A stretch of 36,528 nucleotides of DNA, from the NCBI RefSeq assembly GCF_012911975.1, contig NZ_SMDQ01000058.1, positions 1-36,528 on the forward strand, written 5' to 3'. This DNA comes from Nodosilinea sp. P-1105. GTDB taxonomy: Bacteria; Cyanobacteriota; Cyanobacteriia; Phormidesmidales; Phormidesmidaceae. Below, piece by piece: positions 24,817 to 32,922 of this stretch (position 1 is the first letter of the stretch; each line of letters begins with the position of its first letter). A model generated the notes under the pieces. That model searched no databases, was not told the DNA's origin, and was given only the letters and a program-made list of their open reading frames with translations. Both the position numbers and the translations under genes were made by a program.

Positions 24817-25031
24817 AGATCCCAGGGTTCTTTGCCTGGGTGCATCCCAGTTGTATAACCCTCACCCTAAATCCCTCTCCCTGAGGGAGAGGGACTTTGA
24901 AATCCGGCTCCCCTTCTCCCTGAGGGAGAAGGGGTTGGGGGATGAGGGGGGCAGACTTTGCAAAAGATAGGATGCACTCTTTTGCCTAGCCACAAACCAT
25001 GGCGTTACGCGAAGGAAGAACCCTGGGATCT
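24817..25031. repeat. Inverted repeat AGATCCCAGGGTTCTT flanking a 183-bp insert
   Basis: A perfect 16-bp inverted repeat at 24817-24832 and 25016-25031 brackets a second palindromic repeat. It looks like a palindromic unit (compare 34568-34596) whose loop was filled by another repeat. It separates the sulfatase gene from the membrane operon. Confidence 0.75.
24872..24934. repeat. Double hairpin repeat (CCCTCTCCC / CCCCTTCTCCC)
   Basis: Two near-perfect hairpins share a TGA loop: TCCCTCTCCC-TGA-GGGAGAGGGA (24872-24894) and CCCCTTCTCCC-TGA-GGGAGAAGGGG (24910-24934). They are joined by ACTTTGAAATCCGGC. The element resembles a widespread cyanobacterial intergenic repeat and could end or stabilise transcripts. 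Confidence 0.8.
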
Positions 25032-25040
25032 CTCTGGCCC

Positions 25041-26720
25041 TTAGGCACTGCCAGGAGGGATGGATTGCAGTTGCTCTAGCACCTGATCCACCGTAAAGCT
25101 GGCGGCTTTTTGGCGGGGCGGATACTGCTTAAAGGTGGAGAGGAATTCCGCCACTTTGCCCTGGGCGGGTACCAGCAAAAAGATGTGATCCAAAATCCAA
25201 TCCCAGTAGGTGTTTGAGGTCAATGTCGCCCGTTCATAGGGGTCTGTCCTCAGGTTAAAGATGTAGGGAAAGCGCAGGGGCCGAAAGTCCCGCTGCCAGA
25301 CATCCAGGGTGCCAGGGGCATCCTGGACTTTGAAATGCAGCTTCCAGTTGTCGTAGCGCATGGCCAGCAAATCGCCATCGTCCGAGAAATAAAAGAACTC
25401 TTGGCGAGGGTTTTCGCGGGTTTGGCCGGTCAGGTAAGGCAACTGGTTATACCCGTCTAAATGCACCTTGAAGTTGCGGCCAGCGGCCTTGTAACCGGTG
25501 AGCAGTTTGTCCTTCACATCTGGGGCTCCGGCGGCAGCCAGGAGGGTGGGCATCCAGTCCAAGTGGGAGATGATGTCGTTCGACACGGTGCCCGGTTCGA
25601 TGTGCCCCGGCCAGCGCACCATGGCCGGAATCCGAAACGCCCCTTCCCAGCCGGAGTTTTTCTCGTTGCGGAAGGGGGTCATGGCCGCATCGGGCCAGGA
25701 GTTCATGTGGGGGCCGTTGTCGGTGCTGTAGAAGACGATGGTGTTTTCGGCAAGACCCAGATCATCCAGGGCATCAAGAATTTGCCCCACGTTCCTGTCG
25801 TGGTCCACCATCACATCGTGGTAGGGCGACTGCCAGCGTCCGGCCTGCCCCACACTTTCAGGCTTGGGGTGGGTGCGGAAGTGCATGTGGGTGAAGTTCG
25901 TCCACATAAAGAAGGGCTGACCCGTTGCCGTCTGCTTTTTCAGGTAATCCACGGAGCGATCGGCAATGTCGTCGTCAATAGTTTCCATCCGCTTTTTGGT
26001 CAGGGGACCGGTGTCTTCAATGCGGCCATCGGCGAAGCTGTGCAACACCCCCCGGGGGCCGAATCGCTTGGCAAAGTTAGGAAATTCCTGGGGATCGGGA
26101 TAGTCGGGCAGTTCCGGCTCCTCCTCGGCATTGAGGTGGTAGAGGTTGCCGTAGAATTCATCGAAGCCATGGGCTGTGGGCAAAAATTCGTCCTTGTCGC
26201 CCAGGTGGTTTTTGCCAAATTGGGCGGTGGCATAGCCTTGGGCCTTCAGCAGTTCGGCAATGGTGGGGTCTTCGGGCCGCAGACCCAGATCTGAACCGGG
26301 CAGGCCCACTTTGCTCATCCCGGTACGAAACACGCTTTGCCCAGTAATGAAGGCGGCGCGTCCGGCAGTACAGCTCTGTTCACCGTAGTAGTCGGTAAAA
26401 ATCACCCCTTCTTCGGCAATACGGTCAATATTGGGGGTGCGAAAACCCATCAGCCCCTTGGTGTAGGCACTGAGGTCGCTCTGGCCAATGTCATCGCCCC
26501 AGATCACCACAATGTTGGGTTTGGTGGAGGCGATCGCCGTTGCGCCAGGGGTGCTACTCAGCGAGGGAAACGGGGCAGCCATTGCCTGACCATTCCCCAA
26601 CCCTAGCCAGGTTGAAGGGGACAGTACCAGGGTGAGCGCTAAGGCTCCGGCGATGAATCGAGTCAGGAGGCGGGGGGGGCTGTATCCCCCGCTAAGCCAG
26701 TCCTGAGGGGGAGTTCTCAT
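25041..26720 (-). CDS. Exported arylsulfatase (type I, Cys)
   Basis: 559 residues. A signal peptide (about 20-49) ends near AMAAP. Metal ligands D76/D77 are in VVIWGDDIGQ. The formylglycine cysteine is C117 in CTAGRAAFITG, which fits C-x-A-x-R rather than the usual CxPSR. Also seen are FGKNHLGD, the THMHF histidines and STDNGPHMN. The family hydrolyses sulfate esters, but some members are phosphatases or phosphonate hydrolases. GGAG lies about 11 nt before ATG 26720. It follows the 5'-nucleotidase gene by 113 bp on the same strand. Confidence 0.9.
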   Translation of the reverse strand: MRTPPQDWLSGGYSPPRLLTRFIAGALALTLVLSPSTWLGLGNGQAMAAPFPSLSSTPGATAIASTKPNIVVIWGDDIGQSDLSAYTKGLMGFRTPNIDRIAEEGVIFTDYYGEQSCTAGRAAFITGQSVFRTGMSKVGLPGSDLGLRPEDPTIAELLKAQGYATAQFGKNHLGDKDEFLPTAHGFDEFYGNLYHLNAEEEPELPDYPDPQEFPNFAKRFGPRGVLHSFADGRIEDTGPLTKKRMETIDDDIADRSVDYLKKQTATGQPFFMWTNFTHMHFRTHPKPESVGQAGRWQSPYHDVMVDHDRNVGQILDALDDLGLAENTIVFYSTDNGPHMNSWPDAAMTPFRNEKNSGWEGAFRIPAMVRWPGHIEPGTVSNDIISHLDWMPTLLAAAGAPDVKDKLLTGYKAAGRNFKVHLDGYNQLPYLTGQTRENPRQEFFYFSDDGDLLAMRYDNWKLHFKVQDAPGTLDVWQRDFRPLRFPYIFNLRTDPYERATLTSNTYWDWILDHIFLLVPAQGKVAEFLSTFKQYPPRQKAASFTVDQVLEQLQSIPPGSA

Positions 26721-26815
26721 AGGGTTAATATCTCCATCTGTATGGCGCTCAAGTCAACAATAGGGTGGGCAAATAACGGCATTGGGGGAATTGTACGCCG
26801 GGCGTTTTGGCCTCA

Positions 26816-26835
26816 CTATTCAAAAAACGCAAGTT
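26816..26835. repeat. Dispersed repeat TATTCAAAAAACGCAAGTT, copy 1
   Basis: An exact 19-bp match to copy 2 (28801). It overlaps the stop codon of the 5'-nucleotidase gene. On the minus strand it reads AACTTGCGTTTTTTGAATA. Confidence 0.85.
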
Positions 26836-28738
26836 ATTTAGCGGACTTAATGCCCCGTACTTCCCTGGCGCGGTCATCTTTAACCAGCACAGAAATGCCG
26901 TCCGGGTTTTTGTGGGGCAAGCTCATTAGGTAGTCCATAATCGCTTGCCATTCTTTGATTTCGCGGCTGGCGGCATTGATCGCAGCCAGGTCGGCGTTGA
27001 GATGGGTCGTAGCAGGCAAGACATAGGGACTGGTCGATTCCCTGGGGTCAACGATCGCTTCGGCCTTGGTGGTCAGGGGGCTGCCATCAGCCTTTTTGGG
27101 CTGGAGGGGCAACGCGCCTTGACTGAGTTGGGGAATGTAAACCAAAATCGAGCCGACATACAAACTGGTGGCAAAGCTGTAGAGGGTAGGAGCATCTAGA
27201 TCGAGGGGTTGATAACCGTTGTCCAGATTGCCCAGTTCTAGAGCCGTAACCTGATCAAACCGGGGGCGGCTGGGGTCGTAGTAAAACCGCAGGCCCGAGG
27301 TCCTGGGGTAATATTCGCCGGGATGGTTGGGGTCGTCCATCAGTAGGAATTCCAGGATATTTTTCAGCTCCGCCGCCGTGAAATAGCCCTGGACCAGGGC
27401 ACTCCCGGCAGTTGGATCCACAATGCCGTTGCCGAGGGGGGCCAGAGCAAAGATGTCGTACACCGTTTGCACCCCGGTTTTGCCCTGGGTCAGCCCGGCC
27501 CGGATGGCCCCGTTGGCGGTAAAGGCAATCTGGCTGTTGGTCGCCAGCCGCAGGGCGTCCGTCACCACATTGGCCAGGGGCGTGCCCGACTCTATGTCGG
27601 TGTAGTTCATGGGCCAATCTTCGGTAATCATCACCAGGGGTTGGGTAGTGGCATAGCCTCGGGGGGCAAAGGTGACCTTTCCAGACCGTTGCAAAAAATC
27701 TTCTACCCGGTTCTGAATAGCGCGATCGCCCTGAATTCGGTCATCCACCGGAATCAGCCGATAAGACTCCACCTGCACCCGGCCATCCTCCAGACTGAGC
27801 ACCAGTTCACCCAGGTGTTCGCCATACTTGCCGGTCTGCACCACCGGGCGACCCTCGACCAAGAGCGGCTCTCGCAATTCGCTGTGGGTATGGCCACCAA
27901 TCACCACATCTAATTCTGGGATGGCATCGAGCAGGGCCAGGTCTTCCCCCTGGAACGACCCATCGGGCTGCTTGACCACGCCACCGTGGCTAAGGGCGAT
28001 CGCCACATCGACCTGTTCTTCCCGCTTCAACCGTTGCACCGCTGCCTTGGCTGTTGCGATCGGGTCGCCAAAGGTCACCTCGCCGACATCGGCCGCATAC
28101 TTAAACGCATCGTAGCCAATGATGCCCACCAGGCCAAACCGTAGGCCACCCCGTTCAATCACCCGGTAGGGCTGAAGCACCCCCCGCTGGGCCAGCGCTT
28201 GCAGGTCAGTTAGGCGATCGGAGTCGGCGCTGACATCGCTATTCGTCACCACAATGGCCGGGACAGGGCCGGCATTGGCCGCCTGCTTGATCGCCTGACC
28301 CAGGCCATCCGGCCCCAGATCAAACTCGTGGTTGCCAAAGGTAGTAGCGTCGTAGCCCATAGTTGCCATCAGTTGCAGCTCAGCCCCCAATTCGCGACAG
28401 GCAGCGGCCACGGCGGTGCCCATGCTAAAGTCCCCCGCATCCAGCACCAGGACGGGACCAAGCTGCTCTAGTGCGGCTTTACGCTGAGCAATCAACGCTC
28501 CCAGGCGGGCATAGCCGCCCCTGGTTTGGTCATCCCCCAACTTAAGCGGCGTGTAGTCTTGCAACGGCCCTACACCAACCACGTTGGAATGCATGTCGTT
28601 GGTGTGGAGAATGGAAAACACTTGCTTACCTGGGGTAGCCGCCAGGGCTTCTAGAGCATGGGAAGACAACATAACGGTAGGCGCTATAGCCAGAGAGGCT
28701 TGCAAAAAAGTGCGGCGATTCAGATCAAGCCTTTCCAT
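26834..28738 (-). CDS. Tat-exported 5'-nucleotidase/metallophosphatase (UshA/CD73 type)
   Basis: 634 residues. The twin-arginine signal is LNRRTFLQAS (R8 R9). The metallophosphatase domain has HTNDMHSN (D48, H50), LDAGDFSMGT, GNHEFDLG and GGHTHSE. The 5'_nucleotid_C domain covers about 370-560 (FTANGAIRAG). Hydrolyses nucleotides or other phosphate esters outside the cytoplasm; Tat export suggests folding with metal beforehand. It lies between the two intact sulfatases. Copies of the TATTCAAAAAACGCAAGTT repeat flank it on both sides. Confidence 0.92.
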   Translation of the reverse strand: MERLDLNRRTFLQASLAIAPTVMLSSHALEALAATPGKQVFSILHTNDMHSNVVGVGPLQDYTPLKLGDDQTRGGYARLGALIAQRKAALEQLGPVLVLDAGDFSMGTAVAAACRELGAELQLMATMGYDATTFGNHEFDLGPDGLGQAIKQAANAGPVPAIVVTNSDVSADSDRLTDLQALAQRGVLQPYRVIERGGLRFGLVGIIGYDAFKYAADVGEVTFGDPIATAKAAVQRLKREEQVDVAIALSHGGVVKQPDGSFQGEDLALLDAIPELDVVIGGHTHSELREPLLVEGRPVVQTGKYGEHLGELVLSLEDGRVQVESYRLIPVDDRIQGDRAIQNRVEDFLQRSGKVTFAPRGYATTQPLVMITEDWPMNYTDIESGTPLANVVTDALRLATNSQIAFTANGAIRAGLTQGKTGVQTVYDIFALAPLGNGIVDPTAGSALVQGYFTAAELKNILEFLLMDDPNHPGEYYPRTSGLRFYYDPSRPRFDQVTALELGNLDNGYQPLDLDAPTLYSFATSLYVGSILVYIPQLSQGALPLQPKKADGSPLTTKAEAIVDPRESTSPYVLPATTHLNADLAAINAASREIKEWQAIMDYLMSLPHKNPDGISVLVKDDRAREVRGIKSAK

Positions 28739-28800
28739 GGAGTTTCAAAAAGCATGGGGTTCAAATCAGCCAAATTTTAGGCTGATCCGGGCAGAGCCAT

Positions 28801-28819
28801 TATTCAAAAAACGCAAGTT
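28801..28819. repeat. Dispersed repeat TATTCAAAAAACGCAAGTT, copy 2
   Basis: Lies in the 127-bp gap between the sulfatase stop and the nucleotidase start. An imperfect inverted repeat (CCCCAG...CTGGGG) at about 28829-28859 precedes it on the transcribed strand. The T6 run of this repeat could therefore assist termination. Confidence 0.85.
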
Positions 28820-28865
28820 GATGTTGTCCCCCAGACAGGCCGTTAGGCTCGCCTGGGGAATTAGG

Positions 28866-31229
28866 TTAATTCAGGTCAATGACTACCTCATCGAGCTTGC
28901 CGGTAAAGGCAAAAGGCATCTCGTAGGCTTCCATTACTGGAGTCCCGGTGTCAAAGCCAATGTCCATGGTTTCGTCCAGGGTGACGCGGTTGGGAATACT
29001 CTTTTCGATCCGACCCTGACCGATTTTGCGGTTGTTGGCATAGAGAGTCACCGTCGCCCCGGCATAGGGCTGGTTGGCATCGGTTTTGTACTCGGCCTTC
29101 AGTGCAACTTTCCCAGTGGGAATGCGCTGATCCGACTCGATGTTGTACCGCTCGACCCCGGCCAGATTGTAGTGATAGACGAGTTTGCCATCCTTCACAA
29201 ACAGACCATATCCGGCGAACCGTCCGCCTATAGTCATCAACATGCCTTCCGCTCCTTGGGAGGGAATTTCCACGTTGGCGGTGATGGTGTGGTTGATGTG
29301 CTTCAGGTCAGGGGACGAGCCCTCCGGGATGCGGAGGCCCCGGGGATAGGCAAAGCGGGTGCGACCTGCCGTCAGGCTAGGACGGTTAGCGACATTGAGT
29401 CGTGCTGTCCTGCGGCCATCCAAGGGCAGCACGTTGTACTTCGCGGCTTCGGCGTAGAACAGGTCTTTCATTTCCTGGAGCTTGGCGGGCATCTGATCCG
29501 CTAGATCCACCGCCTGGGTGAAGTCTTGGTCGATGTGGTACAGTTCCCAATTCAGGTTCAAGATGTCCTTATCCGCCGGAGGTTCCGGGTTCCAGGGTTC
29601 GCTCCAGAGAGCACTGGCCATCCAACCGTCGCTATAGATGCCCTGATTACCCGCCATCTCGAAATACTGGGTGGTGTGGCGAGTGGGAGCTTTGGCGTCG
29701 TCGAAGGTGTAGGCCAGGCTGGTGCCTTCGATGGGCTTTTGGGTGACACCGTTCACCTGTATGGGCTGGTCGATGCCGATCGCCTCCAGAATCGTGGGGG
29801 CAACGTCGATCACATGGCTGAACTGGAAGCGCTTGCCGCCCTTGTCTTTGATGCCCGCTGGCCAAGCCATGGCCATGCCGTTGCGGGTGCCGCCAAAGTG
29901 GGAGGCAATTTGCTTCGTCCACTGGAAGGGGGAATCCATGGCCCAGGCCCAGGCGGAGGGGAAGTGGTTGTAGTATAGGGGGCCACCCAGATCATCGATG
30001 GCGGCAACCTTGGTTTCTAGGTCTTCGGGCAGGCCGTTGAAGAAGGTCATTTCGTTCAGCAGACCGTTGAAGCCGCCCTCGGCGCTGGAGCCATTGTCTC
30101 CGGCGATATAGATGACCAGGGTGTTGTCGAGTTCGCCGATCTGGGCGATCGCATCTACCACCCGACCCACCTCATGATCCACATGGGCGGTGAATCCGGC
30201 GAACACTTCCATCATCCGGGCATAGACCCGCTGCTCCTCCGGGGAGAGGGAATCCCAGGCGGCGAGGGCGGCGGGACGGGGGGTGAGCTTGGCGTTAGCG
30301 GGAATTACACCGAGCTTCTTCTGCCGCTCGAAGGTGTCGATGCGGTACTGATCCCAGCCCATGTCGAACTGGCCCTTGAATTTGTTGATCCATTCCTGGG
30401 GAGCCTGGTGGGGGGCATGGGTGGCACCGGGGGAGAGGTACACAAAGAAGGGCTTCTCGGGGGAAACCGCATTCACCTGGCGAATGTAGTTGATGGCGTG
30501 ATCGGCCAAGTCGGTGCTGAGGTGGTAGGGAGAGCCGTCGGCATTGGTTTCAGGTGGTTCAATGCGGGTGGTATTTTCCACCAGGGCGGGGTGGAACTGA
30601 TCGGTGTCGCCACCCACAAAGCCGTAGAAGTAGTCAAAGCCTAAGCCACGCGGCCAGCGATCGAAGGGGCCGGCCAGGCTGCTTTCCCAATCGGGCACAT
30701 TATGGTTTTTGCCAAACCAGGCGGTGGCATAGCCATAGGCCTGCAAGATTTGGGCAAAGGTGGCGGTATTGTCTGGAATCACCCCGGTGTATCCCGGAAA
30801 GCCCGTCCCGGCTTCGGTAATCACGCCATTGCCCACGGAATGGTGGTTACGCCCGGTGAGCAGGGCCGCGCGGGTAGGGGAACATAGAGCGGTGGTGTGG
30901 AACTGGGTAAACTGCAACCCGTTTTTCACCACCCGATCCATCGTCGGGGTGGGAATGCCGCCGCCAAAGCTGCTGAACTGGCCAAAGCCGACGTCGTCAA
31001 TCAGCACCAGCAGCACGTTGGGGGCGTTTTCAACGCCGTAGGTACTGGGCAGTTTGAGCTGGGATTTAACCGGTTCGGATGTTTTATAGGTCAGCCCGAT
31101 CTTGCCAGAAAAGGGCTGGTCGGGATGGGGCAGAATTTCCTGGGCCAAGGCCGGGGGCACGGCAGATTGAAGCACAAGGATGGTGGTTAGCAACCCTACA
31201 AAAGCGCCCCTCAGTAGTCGTTTGAGCAT
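28866..31229 (-). CDS. Exported arylsulfatase (type I, Cys), large
   Basis: About 787 residues from ATG 31229 (MLKRLLRGAF), which has GAGG 5 nt upstream. The frame upstream to 31280 is rejected. Signal peptide 1-29 (ALAQ). D78/D79 in VLLVLIDDVGFG. The formylglycine cysteine is C116 in CSPTRAALLTG, a canonical FGE target. Further metal/sulfate residues are in FGKNHNVP, SPGATHAPHQ and AGDNGSSAEGG. A C-terminal beta-sandwich of about 200 residues follows. It resembles the AtsA-like branch (S1_4 as I recall it) and is a paralogue of the truncated gene at 34611. Confidence 0.92.
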   Translation of the reverse strand: MLKRLLRGAFVGLLTTILVLQSAVPPALAQEILPHPDQPFSGKIGLTYKTSEPVKSQLKLPSTYGVENAPNVLLVLIDDVGFGQFSSFGGGIPTPTMDRVVKNGLQFTQFHTTALCSPTRAALLTGRNHHSVGNGVITEAGTGFPGYTGVIPDNTATFAQILQAYGYATAWFGKNHNVPDWESSLAGPFDRWPRGLGFDYFYGFVGGDTDQFHPALVENTTRIEPPETNADGSPYHLSTDLADHAINYIRQVNAVSPEKPFFVYLSPGATHAPHQAPQEWINKFKGQFDMGWDQYRIDTFERQKKLGVIPANAKLTPRPAALAAWDSLSPEEQRVYARMMEVFAGFTAHVDHEVGRVVDAIAQIGELDNTLVIYIAGDNGSSAEGGFNGLLNEMTFFNGLPEDLETKVAAIDDLGGPLYYNHFPSAWAWAMDSPFQWTKQIASHFGGTRNGMAMAWPAGIKDKGGKRFQFSHVIDVAPTILEAIGIDQPIQVNGVTQKPIEGTSLAYTFDDAKAPTRHTTQYFEMAGNQGIYSDGWMASALWSEPWNPEPPADKDILNLNWELYHIDQDFTQAVDLADQMPAKLQEMKDLFYAEAAKYNVLPLDGRRTARLNVANRPSLTAGRTRFAYPRGLRIPEGSSPDLKHINHTITANVEIPSQGAEGMLMTIGGRFAGYGLFVKDGKLVYHYNLAGVERYNIESDQRIPTGKVALKAEYKTDANQPYAGATVTLYANNRKIGQGRIEKSIPNRVTLDETMDIGFDTGTPVMEAYEMPFAFTGKLDEVVIDLN

Positions 31230-31341
31230 ATTGACCTCTTCAAAATGCCTTGGAAACATAGAGCTTAGAGGCTGATTCACACGACGCCAAACAGATTTGC
31301 CATCTCGTGTTTTCTAGGGATGAGTGTAGATGCGGATTCAC

Positions 31342-31770
31342 CTAAGGGCAATTCAAATCGGCGTTCATCTGGGACCGAGCAGCCTCAACACCAGCAATCT
31401 GCTCATCCACAGAACCCATAGCCTGCTGTAGGGTAGCCGTTTCAGGAATACTCTGAATGGCACTGTCCAAATTTTGATAGGCCGCTTCCAGCTCTGCCAC
31501 CTTGGCATCCTGCACATTCTGAGCAGTCAGCTTAACCTGATCAAAATTGGTTTCAACCTCATCCCGGGCCGCTCTAAAATCACTGACCGTGGAACTGGGG
31601 CTCATACTTTTTAGGGCAGCTACGGATGTATTGAGACGCGCTAAATCAGTACAAAGCTGCGCTTTCTGGTCGGCTACCGATTGAGGAGCCTGCGATTGAG
31701 GAGCCTGTCCACCACAGCTAGCTAGCAGCATAAATGGAAGGGCAATAATAGAGAAGTGAGCTATTTTCAT
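31342..31770 (-). CDS. Small lipoprotein with coiled coil
   Basis: 142 residues. The lipobox MLLASC puts the lipidated Cys near 19. A QAPQS direct duplication follows. The rest is helical with heptad-like spacing (LCTDLARLNTSVAALKSM ... VAELEAAYQNLDSAI). Family not recognised. AGGTG 8 nt upstream of the ATG. It sits 112 bp before the large sulfatase on the same strand. Confidence 0.82.
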   Translation of the reverse strand: MKIAHFSIIALPFMLLASCGGQAPQSQAPQSVADQKAQLCTDLARLNTSVAALKSMSPSSTVSDFRAARDEVETNFDQVKLTAQNVQDAKVAELEAAYQNLDSAIQSIPETATLQQAMGSVDEQIAGVEAARSQMNADLNCP

Positions 31771-31860
31771 GGTTTAACACCTTTTCAAAGAACGGAACTT
31801 TGATTCAAAGAGAAGTGAAGGCTCTGAAAATTAGAAATAAATTTCCTATCACCAATACGA

Positions 31861-32418
31861 TCAGGATGGTAAAGTTCTACGGGTATCCAGGGCCGAAGCC
31901 AATAGGGCCATGCCGCTAAACAGCAAGCTAATGCCAACGTAAAGACCAATCAGCCAGAGGGCACTAACGGGCCAGCGGTTCAGCACCAAAATCCCCAGCA
32001 AAAGCGTTACAATGCCGTTGACGACCACTAGCCAAGCCATCCGTAGGTCAGTCCTTCGAGTCATGCCCATAATAATGCTGAAAACACCCTCAGCGACAAA
32101 TAAAATGCCGAAGGTAAGGGTAAGCACAGCGATCGCTGAGGCTAAATTCAGGAGGATGTAAACACCAGCAATGGCGTACAGAATACCAATGATGAAATTT
32201 AGCCAAAAACCTCTGACGGGTTTTGATACAAAAGACTGCACAATCATCACAGCACCGCTGATCAAGGCAAACCATCCCATCACAGCGGTAAAGAACGCTG
32301 AGGCATAAACTGGCGACAGTACGGCCAGAAGTCCCATAATCATTAAGGCAATGCTGAGGACAATCATCCAGCTCGTTGCCTTCTTAATAGACCCATCTGG
32401 CTGGTAGTTAGTAGCCAT
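31861..32418 (-). CDS. HdeD-family (DUF308) membrane protein
   Basis: 185 residues, six TM helices in three pairs, with the DUF308 pattern (GWFALISGAVMIVQSF, GILYAIAGVYILLNL, GILFVAEGVFSIIMG, GIVTLLLGILVLNRWP). In E. coli HdeD contributes to acid resistance; the cyanobacterial role is unknown. First gene of the minus-strand series. Confidence 0.9.
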   Translation of the reverse strand: MATNYQPDGSIKKATSWMIVLSIALMIMGLLAVLSPVYASAFFTAVMGWFALISGAVMIVQSFVSKPVRGFWLNFIIGILYAIAGVYILLNLASAIAVLTLTFGILFVAEGVFSIIMGMTRRTDLRMAWLVVVNGIVTLLLGILVLNRWPVSALWLIGLYVGISLLFSGMALLASALDTRRTLPS

Positions 32419-32477
32419 AGTGAACTAGTACGCTTATAGAATCAAAACAAAATTCTACACTGGGCTTTTCAGTGTCC

Positions 32478-32497
32478 CTATTCAAAAAATGCAAGTT
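32478..32497. repeat. Dispersed repeat, copy 3 (one mismatch)
   Basis: CTATTCAAAAAATGCAAGTT differs from copy 1 at one base. It lies about 60 bp upstream of the HdeD-like gene. Confidence 0.8.
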
Positions 32498-32551
32498 TAT
32501 CGTGTTCTGCCTGGGCAAGGCTCTACGGCTAGTGCGGGTAAATCATCCGGG

Positions 32552-32697
32552 CTAGCGGGGAAATAACAACTGCACCTGTGCCCGCAGGGTAAAATCGGCC
32601 CCGAAGGAGGGTCGCACGGCATTTCCAGGACACGAACTCGGTCCGTTGGGTCGGTCGCGGTGAGACTCCGGATAAATATTTAGTTGAAACACTCTTA
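32552..32697 (-). pseudogene. 3' gene fragment cut by the MITE
   Basis: A minus-strand frame ending at 32552 encodes about 47 protein-like residues ending RPSFGADFTLRAQVQLLFPR. It contains two Cys-free Pro-rich turns and one Cys (SSCPGN). It begins at the MITE boundary and no start lies in it. It looks like the tail of a lost gene, perhaps an envelope protein, but the family is not identified. Confidence 0.45.
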
Positions 32698-32828
32698 GAG
32701 GGTGTTTGAAAAGGGTTGCCTGAAGTGTAATTTGTGCTCAGGAGACCGTGAAACTAGTAGGCTTTGACCCGCAGTAGCTTTGCTGACGGGTATAACGCAG
32801 CACACGCTCTGACTTTTCAAACACCCTC
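32698..32828. mobile_element. 131-bp MITE-like element
   Basis: Perfect 16-bp terminal inverted repeats GAGGGTGTTTGAAAAG (32698-32713) and CTTTTCAAACACCCTC (32813-32828) are flanked by TTA on both sides (32695-32697 and 32829-32831), fitting a 3-bp target duplication. It has no coding capacity. Short TIRs starting GAG and a TNA target are seen in the IS1031 subgroup of IS5, the likely mobilising family. Confidence 0.8.
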
Positions 32829-32922
32829 TTAAGTCGGTCGGTAGAATCTTGCCTGGACTGCCCAGGGATGAGTTGAAGCCCTTTAGAATAGAGGCAACCC
32901 CTTTCCGTGGCAGGCGAAGTCG

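Noticed and set aside
25461..26294. 277-residue plus-strand open frame
   Set aside because: It lies wholly opposite the sulfatase gene, whose frame has clear motifs. Long antisense frames are common in this GC-rich coding DNA.
28584..29504. 306-residue plus-strand open frame
   Set aside because: Antisense to the nucleotidase start and the large sulfatase end; composition is unlike a protein family.
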